Source: Elysia chlorotica
Lineage: Eukaryota; Mollusca; Gastropoda; Plakobranchidae
NCBI GenBank assembly: GCA_003991915.1
Contig: RQTK01001099.1
Location: forward strand, 1 to 64,000
Length of the DNA stretch: 64,000 bases
Reading direction: 5' to 3'
Positions within the stretch are counted from its first letter, which is position 1; the number at the start of each line of letters is the position of its first letter. The notes under the pieces were generated by a model, which did not search any database, was not told the DNA's origin, and saw only the letters and a program-made list of their open reading frames with translations. Shown here piece by piece: positions 28,033 through 40,400 of this stretch. The position numbers were made by a program, and so were the translations under genes.

Positions 28033-28560
28033 TCTCTCTCTCTCTGCCATGATCAGTACTTGTTTCAACCACAAACCAAGAACCAGAACTTGAAGAAGAG
28101 AACAAATAGAAATGATCAATATTGAACAACCTGTACAATTTTTGTTGGTATTTATGTGAAATTCCAATGATAAATATTTTTGTATTCAAAGCAAGCACTC
28201 CACGTGATGTTACATATCTAATTGATGTTTTTTTTTTCTTTCTATTTTGAAGGGTAAAAACTTGTTCAGGATGCCTGAGATTGTTTTGGGTGAAAAGTTT
28301 TCATCTTTTGAAAGCTTGAAAGATGCCATAGACCGCTACCAAAAAGCAAACAATGTTCAACTCATTGTAAAAGACTCTAAACTTCTAGGACGGATTGCCA
28401 AAACAATGCCTAAACTCATGGATGTTGTCAACAAAGACATTATGTACTACAGACTTGCCTATGCCTGTGAATTCCATGGGGAGTACAGATCCAAAGAACT
28501 GAATGCTTTCACAGTACTTTCACTTTTGAATGTCTCTTAAAGACTTCTATCTGTCTATCA

Positions 28561-28613
<53 letters not shown>

Positions 28614-31600
28614 TCTCTCTCTCTCTGCCATGATCAGTACTTGTTTCAACCACAAACCAAGAACCAGAACTTGAAGAAGAGAACAAATAGAAATAACATT
28701 GAACACCCTGTAAAAAAATTGTAGTAATTTGACAATTTCTATGATGAATATTTTTGTATTCAAAGCAAGCATTTCACATGGTGTTACATATCAAATTGAT
28801 GGTTTTTTTTCTTTCTATTTTGAAGGGTAAAAACTTGTTCTTTGGACCGCCAGACTACATAATAAAATCATCAGGATGCCTGAGATTGTCTTGGGTGAAA
28901 AGTTTTCATCTTTTGAAAGCTTGAAAGATGCCATAGACCGCTACCAAAAAGCAAACAATGTTCAACTCATTGTGAAAGACTCTAAACTTCTAGGACGGAT
29001 CGCCAAAACAATGCCCAAACTCATGGATGTTGTCAACAAAGACATTATGTACTACAGACTTGCCTATGCCTGTGAATTCCATGGGGAGTACAGATCCAAA
29101 GGAAAAGTAAAACCAAATCATGTGTGAGTGAAATATTTGGTTTCATGTACCGGGTGGCCCACATCCTTTAAATAAATTGTTTTACCGAACTAACACTGCT
29201 CCCTTATTTGAAAGTGAAAAAAAAATCAGTTGCTTCTCCACCACCACTTTATCTTAAGTTTAAGGGAAATGACTAATATTTCTGCCTTTTTGCTTTTTCA
29301 GTAACTTGGCATTTTTCACCATTGGAACTTGGCCAGAATCTGCTTCATATGTTTAAATAAGTCTCTTGCAGCTTTCATTTATTCGATAACCCCTGCAATA
29401 TATATTAAATAAAACATTGATTGTATATGAAATAAGAAATCACAGCTAGCAAGTAATGCGTCAATCACACATATATTTCAGATCAAAACGCAGAGGCTGC
29501 CCGATGCGGATCTTACTGAGGCTGGCAGAAGATCTTCATCATCTTGTGGTTTATGAACTGTTTGAGCAACACAACCACGCCCTGGAACATCGTGATGAGA
29601 AGAACATGGCCAAATCACAAATGTTTCGGATGGCTCGCCTCAACTCATCACGCTACTCACTTACAAAGCTTGAGGAAGGAGAAGGTGGAGAGATGGTGGA
29701 TGTAGAAAGTGAGCATACTCATTTTGTTCCCATTCCAAAGTTTTTTTATTGAACAACTCCAATGTCAACTACCAGGTACTAAACTATATCCCGACACTTA
29801 AGTCTGACAACTTTACATGCTGCCAAACACGGACTATGGAGATACCACGCCTCTTGTCTCAGATGTTAACAATGGCTTTATAAAAATTGTTTGATGAACA
29901 GTGGGAAAAAAGTCTCCTTATCAAATGCATTTAGGTCTTGTTACGCTAGCTTGGGAGAGCTATGTTTATATATTCAAGCCAAGTAAGTCTGCGTAGAGGG
30001 TCAACTCTAAAAACTGTAGAGTATGGGCCTTTAATCCTAGAGGTCTTCCGTTTGATGCCACCATCAGGTGAACTTGTTTGTCTGACTGTCTGATTTTTAC
30101 CCTCTGGGTTGGTATCAGTGGTCACTGTAAAGTAGTGTTACCGGCTAAGAGAGAAGTTTTGGTATCCCTCTCAGAGTACCTGCTTATAAAATGTACAGAT
30201 GTTATTCTTGTGACTTGTTGGCGATTAAACTTAGATGCTGACGTTGGACAATAAGAAACCAATCAACCAACCAACAGTGTTGCAGAAGTATGAAGAAAAG
30301 CAGCTAGAGATGAGATAGCAAAAAGACAATAAAAGCTGTCATTAGCTCTGAATTAAAATACTCCCTCATAACCCTGCACACTGACTGTATAGAATTAATT
30401 AGCCTGAATTTTTTGTGTGAATGAACCTTAAGTTACACATTTGAGCCTAAATAAAGTAAATGTAACAGTAAAAAAAATGTAATTCAAATGAGGGGAGGGC
30501 GATTCCTATTTTTGTAAAATGGAACCCAGATCAAGCATGTCTGAGCTAAATAATTAGAGGGTTAATGAAAAATGAGTAAATGTTATATTACAGCCTGTTC
30601 GTCTGTAAAAAAAACCCCAGTACATGTAAAAAATGCTTAACAATAACATAATGCACTTTTTTTTCTCTTTGTTTTCTGAAGTGTGTGTTGGAAATCAACT
30701 CTTTGACGAAGAAGATGAAGTCAACAGTGAAGGCGCACTGTCCAGTTCCACCAACAAAACTGACCCACCCACACCGATTGCTCGTCTCATCGGGAACGCT
30801 ACAAAACGAGTGCTCACCGAAAATGACTTGAAAGACAGCACGGGTGCTGGCAGCTCATTCCTCATTGAGATGAAACGGAGGAAGCTGCTGCTCCAAAACA
30901 AAAAGTTGGAGCTGGAGACCAAGAAACTCGAGTTGGAGAACAGGAAGCTGGAACTTGAGCTGCGGCTGTTAGAGCGCAGGCAGGAGGAGATGGAGCAGCA
31001 GCAGCAACAACAGCACGCACACACACTGACCAGTGACGGAAACACATACTACGTCTCACACGTCATTGACGACAGCAAGGAAGTTTTGATGGGTAGCGCA
31101 GGCACAACTTTTGCATCATCTTCAGCAGCAGCAGCCGAAGTGATCAAGTCACTAACAGGCCGAGGACAACCCATTCAGATCATTACACAGTAGTTTGTAT
31201 GTGAAATAACATGAGTGTATTGTACTGGTTATTTATAGGGGATTGAATCACAATTGTAAAGTTGTTGGGTTCGAGCCTCACACAGACAGAGATTTTTCTG
31301 GGTCCCCTGTGTCAACCCAACACAGAGTAAGAAGCTGAGCCTTTTTGAGTCATCTTGAAAGTGAAGTGCGGCCAGGAAAGTAATGGCAACCTACTTCACA
31401 AATGCCAAATGCCATTTGCCTAATACAATGAGGGCTGAAACTCTTGGTTTCCCCTATGCTCTGACAAAGAGTATATATAATGACAAACTTCACCTTTTTA
31501 ATTTCAGGTACACTCAAGGGCTAATATTAGCAAGTACAGCGGTTGCTATAAGCTTTGGCCCTGGAAAGTGTGGTTTCTATCCATCTGGGAAAAACAATAT

Positions 31601-34600
31601 GTTGAGTACCAGGGTACTAGAGTATATGAATAGGTATCCCAAATTTTGTTGGATCTTAACAATTATGTTTGGCTCAACAACTTGCCTTGCTTCTGCATGT
31701 ATATGACTCTTTGAGTATGCATCAAATAAAAATTAGGGCAAGCTAAAAGTACGCCTACACCTTCACCAACTATTTTTCACAGCAGTTGTTGCTTTTTTGA
31801 GACCTAGAACTGAATTGAATTATTTTGTTTTGACTTCTAATTTATCCTTAATTACTGGGTAGTCATATTATAAAAGAACAAAAGTTCTTTACCATATCAC
31901 TTAGTCAGGATAGAACTTGAGAGCATTTATGTTTCTCCATTTCCTAATTTTGTGGAAAGAGCATATGATTCTTTTTTTGTCCTAACAATGTAATGTTGAT
32001 TTTTTCACCCTCTTTAATGTCTTTCAAAAGAGAAAAAACATTTATGTAACTGTTTGTTACTAAAAATCATTGACTTGACCTGATTATTTATTTCTTCATT
32101 TTTTTTTCATGTCCAATATATATATATGAAGGGAGGACCCACTTAGGTCTTTCTGAATTAAAAAGTATTTGTATATGATAAATCAACTGTGTTTTTACTG
32201 TATATTACTGTGATTTTCTTTTATTTCAATATCTATTTCGCCTTTCTTTTTCCCATTTCAACCTACCATGATTACCTTCAATATTTTATATTGGATACCT
32301 TAAAATCATGCCCCCCCCCTTACTATAATACTAAGTAATAATAATGATATCCATGAAAACACCATTTTTGTGTAAGTAAATGACAGAGGAGAAAAGTAAA
32401 CATTTGCATGTGGCAGAACAAGAGAACATCAGATAAAAAGGTGTCGTCAAAATTATATATATAAGAATAGTAACAGTCAACAATAAGTTTCCTCCGGAAT
32501 TCGCCTTCATTAGAAACAAACCACAAAATATTTTCAACAATAGAATGTGGCGGTATATTTCAAACATAAGCCACCATGTACAGTGGAATGGCACTCAACA
32601 CCTCTTATAAAGTCAACTCTTGCTTAGATAAAATGAACCTCATTTAATTCACATGGCGGCCTCAGTTTAGATTTTTTGTTCTTCATTCAAGTAACTGTAA
32701 ACAAAATCAATTCTTGATAAAAAAGAGACAACACCATTAATTTTCCACACCCAAGGGGTTGACTCTTTCAGGATTCTATATTTCTCTATATTATGTGTGA
32801 CGCATGTTATCTGAGTATGATAAACATCGACATATGCAAAAGGTAATGGAGTTACAACACATGAATGTAAAACTTATATAAAAAAGGCATTTTGGACGAG
32901 CTAGATACCCAATTTATTCTAAGATCTATTTTCTTTTCAAATGGTCAACTTGTTAAATTTCTTAACTGCACATTTGTTAAATAGATTATACTTAAAGTTA
33001 TCATATTTATACAATGTATATACTTTCATACTAGGCCTTTATACTAATCCCAGTAGGCAGCAGATGTCATAATTAGTAATGCCATTTTTGTTTTTCGATG
33101 AATGTACCGGTAAGCAACCGTGTATATACACCTTTTTAACCCTAAAACAACTATAGTAAATCGGGGGGGGGGGGGAAATAATTAATTTTTCTTTGAACTT
33201 ATATGTATTCCTCAAATATCCATTTTGACTACCTGTATTTGAAGTATAAGACCCCAAACATACCCCATAACATACCGACAAGGATGCAAAACATAAACTA
33301 CAAAAAGGGTTAAATGGTCTCTACTCCAGCAGCCATTTTACTTTAATTATTTCCCAATTGCTGTTTTGTACATGCTGCATGAAGAAATGCACATGCAGTG
33401 GAACCTGCCTAAGATAAACCCCTTGTGGACAGCCTACAAGTATTTTATCACAATTTTATATGAACAGTGACTGGGAAGCAAAAAAAAAGTGAATTGGTGC
33501 CTTGGAAACATTTTACATAAATCCGTAGTTTGTCTTAAGCATATCACTGTAGCTCAAAATGTTGAGGCGTGAATCTCTGAACAAAAAAAAAAATCCCAAA
33601 CTCAACAATTCTATACATGCAGGCACTTTCTAAAGGTTTAAAAGGCTTTATACTGACACTTGAGAGTTTACAAGTTAAAAAGCCATTAGTCCAACTCTAA
33701 CATATTAGACCATTATTCCTGGACATTATAGTATATACGAATACACAAACAATTTCACTCCAATCTTGTGGTACTCAAGGTAGGCGTAAAGCCAATTTTC
33801 CTTACCTTTGGTTTGTCTTTCTTATCCACCTCAACAGCCTCCATTGCATCCAGTGTTTTTAAGCCTCCAACCACTCTGTAAGGGATAGAATGAAAATTTC
33901 CATGAATGAGGAATCACAAAGTGATTTCTACGTTTGCAAGTATTCTTTAAATATCATCTAGTGCACTAAGTACAAACTTAGAACCGGTCTAAAAGTAGAT
34001 TTTACTATAAAATTATTGTAAAGGATAGAAAGAAACAGATTTACATTAAGTGGAATCACAAAGTACATGCGTTTCTTACAACATCATCTATAAAAAAATC
34101 TCATGCATTATAACATGGATAAGCTTGAGTAATCTACAGCTAGCGACCTTAGTTTATCCTTTCCAACTGCAACAGCGGTTCTCATTGAGGTACTTTACAA
34201 GATATAAAATGTATATTTTTAAGGAAGAGTTCGTGCAGCGCAAGCCTTTTCAGCCCCCCCCAAAAAAGTTTGAATGTAAAAAAAAGCAGAAAAACCGCCA
34301 AAGTTTAGTTATACAAAATTATTGAAGTATATGTACATCTATACAGTATTTGTTCTATAGCGCAGAGAGTAAATTTTAGAACTATATAAGATTATTGCAG
34401 GAACTCAAAGAGTACACGATTTGGAACTCAATAACCAAGACTTCGAACAAAAAAAAAAAGGTGCATTGCTTTGCCAATAAAATGAAAAAATAGTTACATA
34501 TATTGGTATTTATTTCAGGTTAATAGGTATGTTTTTTACTCAAATATTTTGTTTACTTTGTAACAATTTACATGTCCTTTATTCTAAAAGCAATATCATC

Positions 34601-37396
34601 TCAAAGCTTAAAAACTTACTTGCCAAACACTGAATGTTTTCCATCTAGATGTCTGCATGAACGAAATGTGATGAAGCTGAAAAGAGGTAAAAACATTTGC
34701 CTTTAAAAATCATTAGTGATATAGTGGTTGTGTATAAGTTAAAGATCATAAGGCAATGAAAGAACTGCACGAAAAGCAAAACAAAATAATCTACTATGAG
34801 CCCAAAAACTTCCCATTGGTTATGACAAGGCTAAAAATATTTTCCTTTAGGATTTTCTCATATAATAGCTTTCCTAATAGGCATGAAGTAAACAAAAAAC
34901 GGATCAAAATCTCTGACTCTGATGAAGATAAAAAAATCTTTTCTTTTCTTCAATTTCCAATCAAGTAAACATTCCAGCTATGACAGCTGAGGCCTACAGT
35001 GGAATAATTAACAATAAAAAAAATATATATCTATAAACCAAAGAATAATAATCTTTCTTCCTATTTAAAAAAACAACTGAAATTTTGGCTTCTGGTATTT
35101 AAAGGTTCTTTTTGTAATGGATAATTTAAGCTAATAGTGTAATAAAATTACAAGGTATCAAATGAACAATTGTTTAATTTTTGGTAGGTCTACTAGTACT
35201 ACTTGAAAATAAAAGGCTTTCTTAAGACTAGGAAATAAACAATCAGGGTGCCACTCAAGTTTGATGAAATCCACTGATTTTCAGCGTGGGGGCCTGGGGG
35301 CCGAAGATTATGATCACTGCCCACCTCTTATAATTTTCAACGGAGATTTGATTGGAGTCAACGTCTTCAGCAGTTTAAAATTGCCAGATCGTGGCACAGA
35401 AAGTGACCCAGAAATGGACAAAAAACATGGACGGCGGACCAATGTATGGACGATTCACGGCACATAGGCGGATCCACAGACGACCCACGGTGGGTCGGGT
35501 CTGTTGAGTGTTTCCCTGAAGTACTCTACTCATCTTGCCCCCTTCCCTTTTTCACCAAGTATAGTACTTCATTTGTTGTCTTTGATGGGGCGGCTGAGGT
35601 TTCTGTTCCTTCCTGAGAGAGTCCTGGTGATCTCATACAGTCTCTTCATATGCCTTTGGCCTTCTGCAGCCTCTGCCTCTGTTGTCAGCTCCTCTATGTA
35701 ATTTCTTCTGTCTGTCCTCGCACTTTTCTTTACTTGTTCTTTTCTGTATATTGTGATGTGGTCTAATTTCAGTCTTGCCGTCAGGGGAAACCCATGTTGT
35801 TTTATACATGGTCTTGTGCAGGAACAGAGTGCCTCCAGCTGAATATAAATGTGTGTGTATATATATATAAATCAACTTACAACTGTGACTTGTTTGAGTT
35901 TGGCCCGCTGTTTGCCATGCTGAGGATCCCGCGACCAGAGTGTGTGAGGTTTGGTTTTAACTCATCCTTGAATGGAGCGCCCCAGATGGACTGACCGCCT
36001 GTGAAAAAAACCCAACAATTTGTGGATGTTAACATTATTTTCTCTTTCCATCAAATTTACAGAGAAAGGAAACTGACTTAAGTTGTAGAGCCTTGGTCTC
36101 CAAAAAAAGTGGTCCCCCATTTAAAATGCACGATCATTAAAAAATGTGTTTGTCCTGTTATGTACCCTACTGGTTGTATCGGTGTCAGTATTATCTGACC
36201 GACTGAGACAAGAGTTCAGGTATCCCTGCACTGTCTTTGTGTGGCAGCACATAAAATTGTCAGATATTGGGCCCCTCCACAACATAGCCTATATAGTGCT
36301 GACGTTGGGTGCAAGCAATCCAACTCAAATTAAAACCCATCAAATTTACACAAGGTTAGGAGTCGAGTGCCTTCTGTTCAAAACTAAAAACTAGACTAGA
36401 CAATATTCTGGGATCGGCACTTCTGCACATTTTTTTCTCACCTCAGCCACATGTGTACCAGTTTTTGCTGGGGCTAGATGAAAACCCTTTAGTCTACCAG
36501 AGTCCATGATAAGACTGAGACTGATGTTGGCATATTGTTATGACTAGTCTATGGTTACTATAAATGCTAAGACCCATTCTGGCTTTAAGGGCACTATACA
36601 CAGTGCCAAAACTGTTAAAAAAGTCAGGCTGAAAACAAATGCTAGTAACTTTACTGACTATTAATCTTACATGATATTCCAAAACGACACCAATGTAATG
36701 TTATATTATAAGACTGGTTATACATCAATTCATACCAGAGGAGACTTACCTGTTCCAGTGCCCTCAGGGTCCCCTCCTTGAATCTGTTTGAAAGAAAAGT
36801 AATTTACTCTGAAGATATGGATAAATCGATTTGGACAAAATCAAATAGTTATGACGATAATATTCTAATACTAATAGCTTTTGGAAAAAAAATCACACAT
36901 GACGTTCTAGGTCAATATTGCAATTATGCTGGCGATTCTACAACAAAAAAGACAAAATATACTAAGTCTCAAAGATTCAGAGGTAAATAAATGCCCCACT
37001 CCTTCTCCCCGGACAAAAAGAGCCTCACCATAAAATTCCGTATTGATCTGTGAAACGTTGTGTTTTTATAATATCCACTTGCGCAGTGCTTGATAAAATT
37101 TTCACAAGTCTTGGGGACCTGCAAGGAAATTTGAAAAGTCAAGATATTACACAAACAATATATCCAGAATATTTCATTTGGCCTGACATGCCCTAAGTCA
37201 TTCTTATTATGTATATAAACCGTTTAACTGTGGAGCAACAGTATGTCTTTAATTTGAATATCATTATTTCAAAATACCATTTGATAGTCCTGCATATAAA
37301 TCAAAATTACATCTGCATCTGTTTAAACTGAGGCATCTGTATGCATTTGTATACATGATCTTTTCAACAAAATTAATGGTACAGGCAATTTAATCA

Positions 37397-37483
<87 letters not shown>

Positions 37484-40400
37484 TATTAATATTACAATTA
37501 TTGTAATTACCATTACTATTTTCATCATTATAATTTTTTTTACTAATGATACAATTACACTGCATTAGGAAATTAATTGAGAAATTTGATGCTGCTGCAG
37601 CACAAAATACACAAAAAAATAATCCAAAGGGAAACCAAGAACTGATGCAAGTCTTAAGAGATTTTGTCGTGAGTGGTTGCTTGATTAAATAATGTCACAA
37701 CTTGTACAAATAAGTTTTGGAGTAACAAGGCACAGCAACAAAAAATAAGAAGCTGGTATGCTTATGAACCAATAATTTATTTGTTATAATTTTGAAACTC
37801 TTAGAGCCACCCTTTACCTATATTTTGTGTGCATTTTCTATCGCTCTCAGGCTCTACACGTTGTGTTTGTAAATGTAAAATTGTTCTATAACATGTATAA
37901 AACAAACATGGTTAAATCGCATGTCATTAAGCAAAAGAAATGGAAACAACGAAACATGGACAGACCATATCACAGAACAGCTCCAGACTGAGAGGGCCAA
38001 GGTTTGTGATTAGTCGAGCATAGCCTCTTTTTACCACTCGCTCATAGCGTAGGACATCCTCATCAATCAAATCTACAGGAACCATCGGAAACAAAAAAGA
38101 AAGAGCGATTAGTTTTTACAACTCTAATATTTCATTAGTTTGTATCTTATTTTGCAGATGTGGGTGCCAAAGTGGTAAGCACGTTTTAGTGACTGACATT
38201 ATGATAATTGAGCCAGTAGGCAATAGTAAGCATAATTAGTTGTTACGGGCTTCATTAGACATATGACAAATAACATAAGTTTCAGTTGTCATGTCAATAC
38301 GTATATTTTAATCTTTCTTTATGAAACAATAGAATATATAGCCTCATAGCCCTCACTTCTATGTGAATATCTTTTTAAAAAAACTGTCAAATTTGTGACA
38401 TTATCTGCTTTTGGTTGAGAACTAAAAATGTTTAATTAAAGCTGAAACTGCTTATGCAAATTCAGAGGCAAATTTTTTATTTTACAACTGTTGCTATAAA
38501 AATTCATCATACATTAAGAAAACTTGTTGCAACTTGTGGATGCATGGACCACAATTTCTCTGTACTGTGAGGTTACCTGTGACTAGATCCGTGTGTCTGT
38601 CAAATGCTGTAGAAGTCAGTGACGCTGCTACTTTTCCTGTTGAGTAATGAGCCTAAGGAAAAAATTCCAAAACAAAACAAGCAAAATCAGTAAGAAAAAC
38701 CTATTTCAGGCACACACAAGGTTTTCTACATTAAGTATTCTTACATAATACTACTGATTTTAATTATGCATTTCAGATAACATTGATGATAATAGAAGGA
38801 AAAAAATAATATATGAACACAGTTTAAGCTTAAAAAACAACAACACACATAAGCTCTGTTGTTTGTTCAGCAAATAAATTATAAAATCTGAACATTGATT
38901 GCAATCAATACTCAAGTTAATATGAATAGATACACAAAACTACCTTCAAACTGGGCACTTTGGTGAGGCAGAAATATATTGGAAGACAAAACCCAAAGTT
39001 TCCTAATGTACAACTATCAAAAGGAATGTGATAAAAACATTTTTTTTTCCACAAACACAATTATTTATATATATAAAAAAACCCATAAAAACAAACACCC
39101 CAACAACAAACAAACAACCAAATAGCCCAACAACAAGAACAAAGAACATAAAAAACCAAACTAAAGCTTGCTGTTAACACAAAATACTAATACTCACAGC
39201 ATTAAACTTGTCAGCTTTTTTATGTGGTTCCTCTTTCGTTCCCTGGTTGAGTAAAAATATTTCACCCTCATAATAATCTTAAAAAAATGTAGGCTCATTC
39301 TTTTTTTTTATAGTCATTTTAATGTTTAATTTTTGCATCTGGTGAAACACAACATCAAATTGACATAAACAAAAATAATAAATTAAACCATAACCATAAC
39401 TTAAATTTTTGTGAGGAAAAAAGAAGAGGAAAAACCGATTCAACCTGATTCAGTAACCATTTCTCAGACAAAAAGGTCTATGATTAATCTGTAAAGGAAA
39501 TGTCCATTTTACTACCTACAATCCCCCCCTCCCTCCAATTCAATAGTATAAACCAGTATCGCTCAAAGCAAATTGATGAAAAATATTCCGAATAGCAACA
39601 TCCGGAGAAGCAGGGCCCAGGTTCCAGTCTTATGGTTTAGACATATCAAACAAAATTATTGGAAAAAAAATGTTATGGGATTTGGGGAGTCATGAATTTT
39701 TACTTTTTATCATGAAACAGGAAGATAAATTTGTACATAGGCCAAGGAAAAGAGGGGAAAAGAAGGAATTTATACTTTTCCCTGTGTTAATTGAAACTTA
39801 AAGCAAATGTAGTTTTCTGGACTTCTTGAGTTTTTCAAATACCACTGATTAGTCCTTTTGAAAGCATTTAGTTTGCATTAATGCAGACACAAAACTGAGA
39901 AAAAAGCCTGTTTTGCGTCATTTATATCAAAATTAAAATTCAACACATTTCCAAGACTGGTGCAAAAATAGAAGTAATAGCCTGCTTTGCAGTTAATACT
40001 TCAAAAACAACATTTTACTTCTTTATTTCTGATGTCTGCACATTTATTTAGCTGTAACATCACATATAAATGTTTTATACTAAGCTGTAAAAGCACATGT
40101 ACCTTGCTATAAAAGTAAATGTACTTAGCTGAAATAGCAAATATAATTAAGCTGTAATAGCATGAGAACTTACCAAGTACGGTGAAGGTTTGTAATCTCG
40201 CTCCAGTTCAGCGAGGGCAGACTTGGCCTCATTGTTGATGGACTTGAGGTTGTACTTTGAATCCTTGGTATCCTCTTCATCTGTTGACAAAAAGTTGGTT
40301 CTATTCTCAAATAATAGGATTAAATAAGAAAATAATTCATTAGTCCACTTGGAAAATTTTGTTTGGGTCCAGTTTAATACAACCAAGTATGCACAGCTCA

